Assembly: GCA_036365145.1 (NCBI GenBank) | Contig: JAEOAD010000034.1 | Span: forward strand, 20,737,501 to 20,801,500 | Direction of reading: 5' to 3' | DNA length: 64,000 bases | Source: Orientallactaga sibirica | Taxonomy: Eukaryota; Chordata; Mammalia; Rodentia; Dipodidae | Shown: positions 22,140 through 34,167 of the stretch, one piece after another | Position numbering within the stretch: the stretch's first letter is position 1 | Layout of the letters: each line of letters begins with the position of its first letter | Position numbers and translations under genes: made by a program | The notes under the pieces: model-generated | What the model was told of the DNA's origin: nothing | What the model saw: the letters and a program-made list of their open reading frames with translations, nothing else | The model's database searches: none

Positions 22140-22745
22140 TGGGCAGGGAATTGAATAGAGTTCTCAAAGGAAAAATAAATACAAATGGCCGTTAAACACC
22201 TAAAGAGATGTTCAACATCTCTACTCACAAGGGAAAAGCAAATTAAAATGACTACGATATTCCATCTCACTCCATTCAGAATGGCAACCATCAAAATATC
22301 AAATGATAGTACATGCTGCTGGGGGTATGGGGGAAAGAGGACTCCTCATCCACTGCTGGTGGGAGTGTAAACTTGTATAGCAGGCATGGAAATCAGTATG
22401 GAGACTTCTAAAAATGCTGGAAATAGAACTACCATTAGATCCAGCTATACCTCTTTGGGGCATATACCCTAAAGACTACTATATACAAAAGAGACACTTA
22501 CTCAACCATTTTTATGGCTGTTCTATTCACAATATCTAGGAACTGGAATCAACCCAAACACCCATCAACAACTGAATGTTTAATGAAGATGTGATAAATA
22601 TGCACAAAGTAATTCTCAGCAGTAAGAAAAAAATGAAATAATGAAATTTACAGGAGGGACTTGGAAAAAATCATGCTAAGTGAGGTCACACTGTCTCATA
22701 AAGACAAACACTTCATGACCTCTCTCATATGTGGCCTCTAACCTG
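22140..22745 (+). pseudogene. L1 ORF2 C-terminal fragment
   Basis: The 22,185-22,370 frame reads KHLKRCSTSLLTREKQIKM, the conserved C-terminal L1 ORF2 region. It continues in shifted frames with ATATACCCTAAAGACTACTA and GACCTCTCTCATATGTGGCC, the end of ORF2 and start of the 3' UTR in rodent L1s. Stops and shifts make it non-functional. Confidence 0.85.
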
Positions 22746-22910
22746 GGCCAACCTCAGTTAATTGCAAGTTAAATGTAATACAAGTTAATTGTAAATATCA
22801 ACAATACAGACATGGTACTAGAATGAAGGTAGGAAAAGGGGAAACAGTGAGGGAATGGAGGAAGGGCTACTTGACAAGTCCATGGTCAGACAAAAGAAAG
22901 TATGAAAGAT

Positions 22911-23088
22911 GGCTGGGCATGGTGGTGCATGCCTTTAATGCCAGCACTCTGGAGGTACAGGTAGGAGAATCACTGTCAGTTCAAGGCTAGTCAGACTAAA
23001 GAGTAAGATCCAAGTTAGCCTGGGCTAGAGTGAGACGCTACCTCAACAAAAAGAAAGAAAAGGAAAAAAAAAAAAGAAAGAGGATGGA
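22911..23088 (+). mobile_element. B1 SINE inside L1 3' UTR
   Basis: GGCTGGGCATGGTGGTGCAT start, CTTTAATGCCAGCACTCTGG, GTTAGCCTGGGCTAGAGTGA and an A-rich AAAGAAAGAAAAGG tail. It is diverged from the younger copy at 7.4 kb and lies within the purine-rich L1 3' UTR. Confidence 0.92.
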
Positions 23089-23892
23089 AAGGTGTTGGAG
23101 GTGGAGAAATGGGAAGGAGAATACACAAAACTATGACAACATGAATCAATTCCATAGGAATTGTCTTCCTGGATACCATTCTACAAGTCATTACCCTCAA
23201 AAATGGTGAGAGGGAACCCAAACAGAAGAGCACCCTAAAAGGTGGAAAAAGCATAACCCTAAAATCATGGGCTCTGGTTGATAACCCCCAGAGCTAGAAC
23301 TGGGTTCCCTCCCAAAGTGAGCTGTTGATCAGGATACATGAGGTCCCCAGAATAACTCTGGCTATTGCAAAAACACTTGGTTACCTGCAAGAGCCAAAAG
23401 TTAAGTCCCTATTGCTGTAGACACCACAGCCTGCAGCCACAGTATATCAAGTGACCATGATGAAACTGAGAGGGAATCCAGCTAGCCCTCATAGTGCTGA
23501 AAAGTGCTATAAGAGCAGCTGGAGAACAATGGTTGCCAGTTGCAAAATCAACCAGCCAAGCAAGAAGCATATGCTTGTGTAGTAGTGGCGCACAGCTGAT
23601 GTAGGTAATTAAGAGTTCATGGATCAGATATGAGGCCCACTCAGTGAAAGAGAACTCATATCTGGCTCTGAAAACCAAGCCAGAATCCCTAGGTCAGGTA
23701 GCCAATTTGCCTCAGAGAGAACCTCTACTGCCCTTTAGGAAGAATGGATATACACATCAATGTATCGCTCTAACAACTAGGCTTATCCACTTTAATTCAG
23801 ACTGTTCTTTGGAATGGAGAATCTGTTCTATTTTACAGATGGAGGAGAATACTATGAAGAACAAGGGCACATCAATCCATTAAGAAGAGAGA

Positions 23893-24140
23893 ACCAGGGA
23901 TGGATATATGGCTTAGTGGTTAAGGTGAATGTCTGTGAAGCCTAAGGACCCAGGTTCAATTCTCCAGGTCCCACGTAAGCCAGATGCACAAGGTGGTGCA
24001 TGCATCTGGAGTTCATTTGCAGTGGCGAGAGGTCCTGGCATGCCTACTCTTTCCCTCTCTCTTGTTTCCTCTTCCTCTCTTTCACTCTCTCACCCCTCCC
24101 TCCCTCTCTGTGTCTTAAATAAGTAAATATAAAATCTAGA
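23893..24140 (+). mobile_element. DIP-type SINE inside L1 3' UTR
   Basis: Head GGATGGATATATGGCTTAGT, CCAGGTTCAATTCTCCAGGT B-box, CACGTAAGCCAGATGCACAA, GTGGTGCATGCATCTGGAGT, a long CT-rich stretch (24,050-24,112) and an AAATAAGTAAATATAAAAT tail. A GAAGAAGGAGAAGA purine run follows. Confidence 0.92.
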
Positions 24141-24764
24141 AGAAGAAGGAGAAGATGGAGAAGAAGAAGAAGAAGAGGAGGAGGAAGAGAGAGCCAGCAG
24201 TCTACTATGAGATGGGTGACCTGCCCCTCATCTGCTTGGACCCAGAAGTCTTTACAGAGGAAGCAGTGACACGAATACTGCTCTCATGGCCAGCCTGAAA
24301 ACCAGTTCCAGAGGAATGGTGACAGACACTGTGGTCACTGAAACCTCATCAAAACAGAGACCCCCCCAAGTCAAGAGAGAAAGCTACACTAAATCAGATC
24401 CCTATCTTGCCTGCCAAGGCTCAGAGAACACTGCAGAAGAAGGAGTAGAAAGACTAAAAGCTTTAAGGTGGGTGCAAATAGTCTAAGACACCATGTCCGC
24501 CCCTGCAGAGACTGACTGAGGCCTCTTGGTCCCCATAATGAATACCAATAAGTCCAGTAAGGAGTTCCTCAGAAGAATTGGGGAAGAGGAGAAGGCATAT
24601 AAGAGGACAACCTTTATAAAAATATCAAATAAATAATTTTTAAAAACTATGCAACATCATAAGCTTGATAAAAGGTCATCCTTGCTTTAGCTTGATCCTC
24701 ATATATCAAAAGAAACCCAGGGACAACCTTAACTTCCATGAAACAAAAGAGATATGAAGGTCTG

Positions 24765-25115
24765 TGGAGAAGTCTTGATGTGTAAGGAGTGCTTGCTGCA
24801 TAAGTGTGAGAGCCTAAGAGGGCCTGACTTTCCCTGAGTTTGATTCGCAAGCACCCATGTAAACACCTGGGCATAACCATGAACACTTGTAACCCCAGTC
24901 CTTTGGGCATCAGAGAGAGGGGAATCTTTGAAGCTCACAGGTCAGCCAATCTAAATGAAAAGGGCAATTACAGGTTTCATGGGAGAATCTGTCTCAAGGA
25001 AATAATCAGATGAGCAATGAAGAGGACACCCAAAGTTCTCATCTCACTTCCACATGTGTGTTACATGAGGTGCATACATTTGTGCTCATATACATACACA
25101 CACACACAAAGATAC
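24765..25115 (+). mobile_element. B4-type composite SINE, old
   Basis: A tRNA-like head has TGAGTTTGATTCGCAAGCAC. A B1-like part has AACACTTGTAACCCCAGTCC and GAGAATCTGTCTCAAGGAAA. The end is the CACATGTG / CATACACACACACACA tail typical of rodent B4 elements. Confidence 0.7.
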
Positions 25116-25558
25116 TTGTGAGAAATTTAGACTGTTAATCATAAACTATTCAAGAAGAAATTTTGTAGGGTGATTTCCTATTTTTTAGTTAAAATCTCAT
25201 CAATTTATGTCATAATATGACAGAGTAACATGAAAAGTTATAGGACACCCACCAATTTTCCAACATTAGAGAGGAAAGGGCTTCCCAACAACACACTGTA
25301 AGTTAGAATAAGTAGCACACTAGACCCCAAAATTTCCTGATATAATATATCATTGAGCCTTTTTAACAGTATAATCTTTCAATGTCCAATGGTTTGATAT
25401 TTTAATATGATATAATGTGCATGGAAAGATAAGGAAAAGCTACAAAACTAGTCCAGCCAGGTAGAGTTCTGTCCTTCTAATTCTGTAGGATTAAAGAGGT
25501 GGGAATTACCACTTACCTAGATTCCAATAGCATGATTCTTCTCAAAGGCATGGGTGGG
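25116..25558. other. single-copy non-coding sequence
   Basis: Nothing recognised. Confidence 0.5.
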
Positions 25559-25559
25559 G

Positions 25560-25740
25560 AAGAATATCCCACAAAGGGATACTTTGCATTGTCTGGAGAC
25601 ATTTTTTATTGCCAGCAGGAGGAGGAGGTATTATTGGCCAGGAATGTTGTAAACACCCTACAATGCACAAAACAGTTCTCCATAACAAAGAATTTTCCAG
25701 CTCAAAATGTCAGTGTTTCTGAGGTTAAAAACAACTGTAC
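25560..25740 (+). mobile_element. MER5A-type hAT-Charlie fragment
   Basis: TTGTCTGGAGACATTTTTTA, CACCCTACAATGCACAAAAC, CCATAACAAAGAATTTTCCA and CTCAAAATGTCAGTGTTTCT follow the MER5A order closely. It is a non-autonomous hAT element shared by placental mammals and carries no coding capacity. A 105-codon open frame over it is chance. Confidence 0.88.
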
Positions 25741-26438
25741 TGGAAAGATTTTTGTACTACCAAGACATCTTCTAATAAGATCACTATCCAGAATAGCTTA
25801 CTCTGATAGAAACTGAGGGACACTTGAGGGTTTGGACTTTCAGATATACAGAGAGGCTAGTTGCGATTATCTCAGCAATAGCAGTGATAACTGGTGATAA
25901 AATCATTTCCCTAATTGTTCTGTATCCTTTCATACTCAATGACCCTATTCTTGTAATTTATTCATCTGGCCACACTATGTGAAAGAGTGTGACTAAAACA
26001 TAAACAACCTTCATACTCTGTCCCCTTGAACTCATTTATGGGCCTAGGATTAGACAGAAGATGAAAACAACCTAGTTTTCATAGAACTCTAGTTTGAAGT
26101 GGATATATAGGAAATTATTGGGAGAGTACTCCTTTTGGACAGTGTCTTGGAAGGCTGGAATAAAAGGATCCTGAGCTCCTGGTACCATCTTTCTCATTTC
26201 ATGGAAAGGGGACAGACATGTGGAGAAGGAGATCATGCAGGCATTGGCAGTGACAGGCAAGATTAAACTAGATGCTCCACTCATAATGATCGCCAGCTTG
26301 GTTTCCCAAAGGCCCAGTTCTTAATGCTGTTCCTTTAGGTCTGTGATGTCTTAGAGTCGATCACAATAAACCACAAATTCTGTTGTTTGGCATGTATATG
26401 CTGATTTGAGTTGGATTCTTGTCACTTGGCGTTGGAAA
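25741..26438. other. single-copy non-coding sequence
   Basis: Nothing recognised. Confidence 0.5.
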
Positions 26439-26439
26439 G

Positions 26440-26660
26440 AGTTACAACTAATAAACTCAAACTTTCAGACCATTTGAGAGTTAGCTAAGTATTTTCACAT
26501 CTGTAATCTTACTTGAAACTCAAAAACAACCCTATGCTTATCTGCCCAGCAAGGAGAGGGAATCTCCGTCTCTTTGGCAGGTATGAAGACCAAAACCTGA
26601 AGTGGGTGAGTTTAAATGACCATCCGAAAACCACCTCTAAATTTTAAAGTATACAACCTC
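26440..26660 (+). mobile_element. MIR SINE fragment, diverged
   Basis: GTAATCTTACTTGAAACTCA with AACAACCCTATG fits the MIR segment 'taatcctcacaacaaccctatga'. A purine-rich part and AAAACC follow. Recognisable but old. Confidence 0.55.
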
Positions 26661-27038
26661 TTCCTAGGGGAAAGAAAAAGTACCACCATACAGTCAGAAG
26701 AGCACACAGAAAGGCCTAGTATAACAAATTTAAAAGATTCATGGCTAACTCCTACAGAAGGATTACTACCTTCCAATCTCTAGTATTTTCTATACATGTA
26801 CTCATAAATCATCTCAATTTAAGACACAAACTTTAATTAATTTTTATTAATACATAAAGGCACGTGAGAAATGGCCCACATTCATCTAGATAATTAGTGG
26901 CAGAGCCAGGGTTCAAACTGAGTCCCAACATATAATGGAGGCACATTATGTAGCATGAGTGAAATGCCTTCACACATAAGTAGGAAGTGGTAGACATTCA
27001 TTACTGCCTGTCATTCTAGGTGATGGCTGCAATGCAAA
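26661..27038. other. single-copy sequence with a possible MIR remnant
   Basis: TTAGTGGCAGAGCCAGGGTTCAAACT at about 26,885-26,912 matches the MIR segment 'agtggcagagccaggattcaaac'. The rest is unrecognised. Confidence 0.45.
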
Positions 27039-27039
27039 A

Positions 27040-27340
27040 ATTAAGCTCTGGGGAGATTAGAGCATTGGGTAAAGTTCTTGCCACACAAACATGAGGGTCT
27101 GAGCTTGAACTCCAGCACCCACATAAAAAAGTAGGGTATGATGGCATGCACATGCATTCTAGCACTGGAGAAACAGACAGGGAATCCCTGTGGTTAGCTC
27201 ATCTAGTCAAATGGGTAAGATACAGGTTCAGTGAGAGACCCTGTCTCATAAAAGAGGAGAACAATTAAAGAAGACACTACTCTCTGGCTTTCATGCACAT
27301 GTGCACACATATGCCTATACACACATGAATCATGTCAAGC
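27040..27340 (+). mobile_element. B4-type composite SINE
   Basis: CTCTGGGGAGATTAGAGCAT head, AGCTTGAACTCCAGCACCCA, CATGCACATGCATTCTAGCA, CAGTGAGAGACCCTGTCTCA, then CATGCACATGTGCACACATA and CACACATGAAT. This is the rodent B4 layout, better preserved than the 8.3-kb copy. Confidence 0.78.
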
Positions 27341-28424
27341 ACTTTAGGGAGCTGCTAGAATGACGAATGGGGTGATGCTTAGGAAGATTTAGTGACTACA
27401 AGGTTATTGCTATCCTGGAAGAAGATGAGGTTCATATTCAAATACATCTTTGGGACTGAGGTAGTTAGGAAAGAGATCATCTGCATTTTATTAGGAAGGA
27501 CAAGAAAACTCCCTTCACCACCCTCAGAAGCCACCTTAAAAAAATAGAAAAAGAAGCCAAGTTAAAAATATGCTAGTTCACAGTTCAGAGCAAAAGTTGG
27601 ATCTGTCATGCCCAAATCATTTTCTTTTTCCAAAAGAACATGTGGAGAGAATGGTAAGTACTTGTTTATTTCAAAGCTTACTAGTAGTAAATATGGGCTG
27701 GGTTTCTGCTTTGTTCCATTTTTTGTTGTGCTACTGAAAAAACAAATAAATAAAAAAGGAATCTTTGAGTCCAAAACAGATGGCTTTTATGGAGATTGGA
27801 AAGCTATTTATCATTATTTTGGCAAAGAAAGACATAATTTTTAAAAGCAAAATTCATTTAAAACTCTTCATTAATATTATATAAAAGAAAGAAATATATG
27901 ACAAAGTTCATTTCAAAAGCTTTCAAAAATCTCCAAGTCACCTGAGTTTCTCAGGACTGTCAAGTATTTCCATGCATACACATGGGAGGAAAATCCACTT
28001 CTAGGGCATTTGCAATATAACTTGTCACCATGAGACCAAGTATAAATACAAAAACGTATCTCACATGGACACAGGCAAAGCCCAATGGCCAGTCCTCCAG
28101 ATTTGAAGAGGTTTTGAAGTTTCAGGTGGCCATAGGAGAACCACAGCTCATCAAGAGGCACTTGTCAGTCCTAAGGTCAGAGCTCGTTCTATTTTTTTTT
28201 TTTTATCAGACAGAATGAAGAAGATGCAAGTGGAAAGAGTTTAATAAGAACAATAATTTGTGCTCTTTGAAAAAATTAATTTTTATTGCAAACTAAATAT
28301 CACTTAACCTCTAAAATGAGATGAACTAAAGATTAATTAATTATCCAAAATGAAACAAATTGGTAGAAGGGAAGATGAGAGGTGCCTGTTTCAGGAACTT
28401 CATGTCCTGTTTACTCCATCACCT
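27341..28424. other. single-copy non-coding sequence
   Basis: No gene or repeat is recognised. A T12 run lies at about 28,192-28,204. Confidence 0.5.
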
Positions 28425-29110
28425 ACTCCCACCCACCCTACTCTCACACTCCTTCTTAGTGCTCTCTCAGTAGTATCAACCCCACCTCCACAATGTACCT
28501 GGATTATTTACAGGGCCTCCAATTGGTCTTTCTGTCATCACCTTGTTCTCTCCCTCATATAGCCACCAGAATAGAATCAATACAGTGTCTTCTTAAAGCC
28601 CCTTAACATCCCTGAATCACCAAAAGGCAAGGTATGTTTCTTAACTGGACACACATCTCCTAAACTCTTCTTTTGCTCTTCCTTTTCCTCCCAACTCTGC
28701 CATTGTCTCCTTTCTCCTCTCTCTCTCTCTCTCTTCCCCTTCCTTCTTCCCTTACTTTTTCCCTTCTCCAGCATAAGATGGCTTGCTATCTTGTCATCTT
28801 CCCCCATGTGTGATGTTGCTCAACTCTATGAGTTTGTTTAAGTTGTCCCTCTGTCTCCTTCTGCTCACAGTGAATACCCCCATCCTTTAAGACGCAACTT
28901 GACCACCTATTTCTATCATTGTGTGGCTTTCTAAAGATTTTCCCTGAAGCTCTACACACCCCACCTTGGAGTCCATCTTTTGCCTGTGCTTCTTATTACA
29001 CCCGCATGTTGATTCTCTTTATCAATGTGTGCATTGTTCTCTGTAGGCAGAACCCTGCCTCCTTTAGGACCCATGTCTAGGCCAAAGTCTGTTAGAAGCC
29101 TAAAGAATAA
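28425..29110 (+). mobile_element. L2 LINE 3' portion, ancient
   Basis: Pyrimidine-rich order typical of L2: CACCAGAATAGAATCA, CTTAAAGCCCCTTAACATCC, ACCCCCATCCTTTAAGACGC, TTTTCCCTGAAGCTCTACAC and TGCTTCTTATTACACC. These parallel 'catccttcaaaacccagctc…ccttccctgacttcccc'. The CT run at 28,717-28,734 is a local expansion. No frame survives. Confidence 0.6.
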
Positions 29111-29842
29111 ACTATCCATGAGATCCTCTGTCATCTCCTTTCTATAAGCCTACTGACAAAATCTTTCTGGTCCTTGAAGCAATGACTACCTGAGTTCTAT
29201 GTGAATAGAAAAAATTGGAAATAAAATGATAGAGACATTTCAGTCAGTAGTATTTATCTTAAATATATCTTTCCCAGAGTCATTTAGAGGGAGTAGAAAA
29301 AAGAATTGCCAAAAAACTATGCCCATGAATCTTACATATGTATGAATCTCATTGCCTGTCATTTCTTAAGGAGGAGTTTTTATATATAAAATGTCAAATC
29401 CAATTTACAAGTTCCTCTTTTCTCTTACTCCTTCATATTTTGATTTTCTACTGCCTAAGAAAGAAATTTGAAGTCTTTGGGCAACCATTCAAGGCACAGT
29501 CTGACTCAAGTCTACCTTTTGAATACCAGATTCTACACTCTCCATAGGAATATCTCATTCTGCTCCTGCCTTATGCTTTCCCCACTTTCTTCTCAGATAT
29601 GCACAGATGATAGCTCTGTACCAAGGTACACAGAAGGTGTAGTTATTCTGTAACCAGGACTCATCTGATTATAATGTCACTTCTGGAATAGAGGGAAAAA
29701 ACTTTCAAATAACATTGTTCAGATTTTCTTCTTTATTCTCATAATGAAATCTATTGTATGGCTCATGCCATATTTATTAAATTCTTTTGCTTCTTTTCCT
29801 CATGTGTGTATGAAAACAACACCCATTCTTGTTTTGGTAAAG
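29111..29842. other. single-copy non-coding sequence
   Basis: Nothing recognised. Confidence 0.5.
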
Positions 29843-29844
29843 AG

Positions 29845-29995
29845 AACTAAGATTTACTCTGCCCTACTATGTGCCATCGTATATACAGCTTGCATCATCT
29901 AATCTTCCCAGCAACCTTTGAACATAGACACCAATCCTCTACTAAAGTAAAGGAAATTAACACTCAAGGGAAATTACATAGCTGAGGTTTTTCAC
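29845..29995 (+). mobile_element. MIR SINE
   Basis: CCTACTATGTGCCATCGTAT, CATCTAATCTTCCCAGCAAC and GGGAAATTACATAGCTGAGG follow the MIR 3' order ('tactatgtgccaggcact…aatcctcacaacaacc…aagtaacttgcccaaggtc'). Confidence 0.65.
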
Positions 29996-30822
29996 ATTAA
30001 ATCAGGTTTAACTTTTTATTTCTTAACTTGTCTAGAGTTAAATATGATTACTTGCCTGGAATCTCATAGAAACAAAAAGAGGATATCTATACAGTAAATA
30101 CAGTTTTCACAAATCTTTTACAAAGAAAATAGGTTACTTAGAAGTTTTCCTCCTTAAACTGGGTCAATAATGTAGCACATTAAAAAAAAGAATTTAAAGT
30201 TTCCTTCAGCCACGAAATTTCACTGCCACTATTTAATCCAAAGTTCTTTATATATAGTAGGATCACAAGAGAACAAATAGTTAGAATGAAAGTCAGAGCC
30301 ATCACTGCGCATTAGAATAAAGAGAGGTGCAGGAAGAATGGAAAATGCAAATGAGAAGGACTGGAGTCTGTGATGGTGTGCATTAGGTTTTCTGGAGTGG
30401 TGCGTGTAGTAATGTTGAAAGAGTAGGGTGTGGCTGCACGCAGCAATGGGTTTGGCAGGGGTGCCTGAGGAGCAGCAGGCTTTATAGTAAATGACTGTTT
30501 CCAAGCATCTGAGCCACAGGACCATCTGGCCCAGAAGACATTCTTGGAATGAGGGGCTGTATAAAGAGGCAAAAATAAGCAAAAACTAAAATAAATCATG
30601 GGCTCCATGTGTCAGGGCTCATAGGAATGCTTTGACTTCAGAGCCACTTTTTGCATTGGCACCAGAATTTTTCCACAGAGGTCCTGTCCCAGCCTCAATT
30701 TCTTACTGGAGAGTTATTAGGAGTTAGGCTGGAAACAGGTTATAAAATAAGGAGACTGTTTCACCACATTACCTTAGAGACCAAGGCTTCATCTTAACCA
30801 GAAGAGTAGATGTCAGCTATTT
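29996..30822. other. single-copy non-coding sequence
   Basis: Two overlapping minus-strand frames (98 and 117 codons, 30,229-30,608) have no recognisable motif, no matching splice context and Ser/His/Pro-rich composition. I do not call a gene. Confidence 0.5.
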
Positions 30823-30824
30823 AC

Positions 30825-31200
30825 TCACTGTGGTATACATACACAATGGAATTCTGAGCACAAAAAAACAAAATGGTCGTTTATAGGAAAATGGATGGAT
30901 GCAACTGGAGATAATCATATTAAGAAAATTAAACCAGTCTGAGAAAGACAAAAATTCATATTTTCTCTGGTTTCTGGGTCCTAGAATTTATACATAAAAT
31001 CATGTATGTGTGTATGTATGACATAGAAGTGTAATCAAACCTGTCTAGGGGAATGAAGAGCACTAACAGAAGGAAGAAGGAGGAGAAAAGAGATGGGAAA
31101 TGGTTATAAGGAATAATATGCTTAACATCGAATGCATATTTGCATGCAAATGTGTGCATGTAATCCAGGACCATCTACAACTGGTATACAAAATAGAATT
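30825..31200 (+). mobile_element. L1 3' end, old rodent/mammal type
   Basis: TGGTATACATACACAATGGA, GGAAAATGGATGGATGCAAC, TGGAGATAATCATATTAAGA and CAGTCTGAGAAAGACAAAAA are the end of L1 ORF2. A 3' UTR with GAAGGAAGAAGGAGGAGAAA follows. Stops are frequent. Confidence 0.85.
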
Positions 31201-31900
31201 TTTTTTTAAAGAGAGAAAAGGGGAAAAGAGAAAGTTATATAGAAATAATATTTTACCTTCTAGGAAAAAGAAACAATCCTATCAAGTAAGGATGTCTGTC
31301 AATACTAAAGAATATATGTGCCCTGTTCACTGATTCATGAACAATCTTGACTTATGTGCCAGTAGTATGCCAAGAAAGAGTATCCTGAAGGTTTAGAGAA
31401 AGGACTTTAATGAATTGTAATCTGTCCCTCCTAGGGAGGCTTTAAGTAAAGAAGAAAAAGTCAGTTATAAAGCCATCTGAGGAGAATCTAATTGAGCAAG
31501 CAGAGGACCAGGGATGAAGCCTACACACTATTCACAGAAGGGCTTTCTGTTTCTGTCTTAAAGGATGCATCATCATTGTTGTTATTAATGCTTTTCAGTT
31601 GCAAAGATCATTACCCAACTTTGGATGACTCAATCAAAGCATTCATTGGAGATTTTTGAGTGAGTGCTAATGGTCATTAGAAAAGTGATAGAGGAGACTG
31701 GAACTAGATAGAAGCCAGGCAGCTCTGGAGTGTGCTGGAAGCAGAAATGGCCTGGTATCTGAACGCAGTAGTACTGCTGGGATAAATGGATCTATACATT
31801 TATTCATGTATTTTGTGTAGGCATGAAAATTTCAGTTGGCTGAACTAGATGCATGACCGGAAGGATGACAAGAGACATTTTTTTTCTTATAACTTTTGAG
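31201..31900. other. single-copy non-coding sequence
   Basis: Nothing recognised. Confidence 0.5.
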
Positions 31901-31904
31901 GTTT

Positions 31905-32765
31905 TTAATTTTTACTTTTTAAAATAGTTTTTATTAATTACAGACATACTTGGTATGGCTACATCACATGTTGGTACCATCCTTTCCCTCATACTTGCCC
32001 CCTTTCCGAAAGGGACCCCTCTCATTGGGGTCACAGATTTTCCCCGTGGGGGTTATAGGTTATGTGTTGTGGGAGCAGCATTCAGTTATTGAGGGGAGGG
32101 AATGCTTCTGGGCATGATGCCCCAACTTGTGGCTCTAATAATCTTTCTGGCCCCTCTTCCACAAAATTCCCTGAGCTCTGTTGGGTGTATTTTAAGTCTA
32201 TTTTAGTGATGGGCTCTTAGGAACCTTTGGGTATCTGCTTTGGCAGGTGTTGAGTATCCTCAGGGTCTGTCTCCTTCACCCTGGCACTGATTATCAGGTT
32301 TATCATGGAAGCAGCACTCTTGCTCATCTCTGCAATACCTCTGTTGTTTCAGCTAGGGCTTGACTGAAGTGTGAAGGGTAGCTTATCTCCTAGGGTCTTG
32401 CTCCCATCTGAAAGATTAAAGCAGATGCTTCAATAGAGAATGAAGTCAGCATAGGTTAAATGGGATAAATGTTATTAATTTAAAGAAAATTTGATGTATG
32501 TAGTCCCTCTTTTAGCCCACGATTAGTGTGAGCTTGACAGCATAGAGCAAAATGATTTTCTATATAGGATTCTGACTTGTTTCCCAGTTCCAGATGTGGG
32601 TTCCTTTCTACTGAGTAGATCTCTTAGCCAATCAGAAAACTATTGATTACCCACCAAGGTTGTGTGCCACTATTGCACTTGTGTGTACATCACATGTCAG
32701 GGTGTTTGCTTCTGAGTAGCATAAACCCCGGGTGCAGCAAGACACTTTTGCCCATAGTAAGGGAG
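31905..32765 (-). mobile_element. L1 3' UTR (type 1), 5'-truncated insertion
   Basis: About 860 bp of the type-1 L1 3' UTR, including CATGATGCCCCAACTTGTGG, GTATTTTAAGTCTATTTTAG, GATTCTGACTTGTTTCCCAG and TGTGTGCCACTATTGCACTT. All are collinear with 9991-10,720. The 3' end is A-rich on the minus strand (plus-strand T-rich at 31,905-31,940). No ORF2 remains, so truncation lies within the UTR. Confidence 0.85.
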
Positions 32766-33470
32766 ATATGACTTTTCCCAAAAGAAAAGATGCTTCCCTT
32801 GGAAAAAAGAATGGATGATAATTGAACTTAAAAAATATATGACAGGGGTTGGAGGAATGAAACAGTAAGGTATTCATTACAGAGATGAATAGGAAGGTTC
32901 TACCTGGACAATTGTAATTCTAGGCAGGAAGAATAAAGATATGGTGGTGAGAAAGATGTAGCAAAGGAATTTAAATTCTTGAGACTAAGAGAGTAGAGAT
33001 GAGACTGCCAATGTAATAGGATAAAGTATTACACTCATGGCACTAAAGGACTACTGTGAAATCTACAATATCTGAAGGAGGACTCTTGGCTATCTATCTA
33101 TATATTCTGAATTTTTTGGACGTATGTATTTTTTCAATTATTGTTGCTACTAATATTATGATGATCATAAAGGAAATCATGCCCAGTGAAATGAAGAAAA
33201 TGAAGTCTGAAAGAAATGGCAGTGAAGAGGTGAGACTCAAATGACATTATGGTGTTAATATTAGCACAAGCTCAGGGCTGAACATGAGTTCAGGAAAGGC
33301 AAGTTCAATGGAATCACTAGTATTTAAGACCTGAACAATACATCCTTATTTTAGGAAATCTATAGCAACCATTAGTTAGACATGAAAGTAGAATAGCCTC
33401 CATTGCAGAGCAACTACTTTGTAAAGTCGTCAAAAAATATTACAAGTTCTCATGAAATCTCTAGACTATA
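32766..33470. other. single-copy non-coding sequence
   Basis: Nothing recognised. Confidence 0.5.
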
Positions 33471-33625
33471 GACTTCTCCAGAATAGGATCATGAGTTTTG
33501 TTTTTTATTATTGTTCTGTTTTATTTTATTTTCATCTTACAGTCCCAAATATCTAATATTAGACACTCAAAGCAGCCTTCTTGGAATGAATTAACTAATC
33601 TAATTATGTATTAATTAATTATTTT
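33471..33625 (+). mobile_element. L2 or MIR 3' tail, tentative
   Basis: TAGACTTCTCCAGAATAGGATCATG and ACAGTCCCAAATATCTAATA parallel the L2/MIR end 'agactgtaagctccatgagggcagg…atccccagcacctag'. An AT-rich TAATTAATTA block follows at 33,609-33,620. Weak. Confidence 0.35.
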
Positions 33626-33754
33626 CAGTTGCATGGTGTGAAGGTCTCTTGAGAAACTTGTTTCTTCTACTTAATTACTGTGGGCACTTTTCTTTTAAAA
33701 GACCAGAGGAGGCTCTTAAGATAAGATTCTACCACATGCTGCTACAAATTTGAG

Positions 33755-33900
33755 TCACTTGATTAATAACTTGGTACAATGAGGCTCAGAAAGGTGAATA
33801 GACTTACTTATGGTTTTTAAGTTGAGGGAATATCAAGACTCGATCCTTCAATCTAGTGTCCTGCTTTTTCCCTAAGTGCTATGATTTCAGTTCACACAAA
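33755..33900 (+). mobile_element. MIR SINE 3' part
   Basis: CAATGAGGCTCAGAAAGGTG, TAGACTTACTTATGG and ATCCTTCAATCTAGTGTCCTG follow the MIR order 'gaggctcagagaggttaagtaacttgccc…gtgctctttcc'. Confidence 0.6.
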
Positions 33901-34167
33901 TACTAGAGGACATTTCTGTGCATGTAACTACCCAAGTGATAGACTGTGGAAGATGAGCAAGGCTATTGCAAAGGATGTGTGGCAAAGTGCATAACAGGGC
34001 ACCAGTTTTCAGAAGGGAGTAATAGGGAGAAAGTGATACTGGGTCATCAGAGTGGTTCAAATTTGGCTAACAAATGTGGAGATTCAACCAACCCAAATAG
34101 TTCAGACTGTTCTCTCTGCCTATGAAATCTATTGCACTGGGTTTGGAGGTTTCAAAGAGTAGGTGAG

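Larger units (their letters stand above)
22100..24655 (+). mobile_element. rodent L1 3' half with long 3' UTR, two SINE insertions
   Basis: ORF2 C-terminal codons run from about 22,140 to 22,740. The following ~1.9 kb behave as a 3' UTR: repeated GGGAAAC/GGAGGAAGGG purine stretches, no long frame, and a terminal GAATTGGGGAAGAGGAGAAG with CCTTTATAAAAATATCAAAT before an A/T-rich end. A B1 (22,911) and a DIP SINE (23,893) interrupt it. The UTR differs from the type-1 and type-2 UTRs elsewhere in the window, so it is a third L1 lineage. Confidence 0.78.

Noticed and set aside
30229..30608. Two minus-strand frames of 98 and 117 codons
   Set aside because: Overlap each other in different frames, no recognised motif and no splice support.
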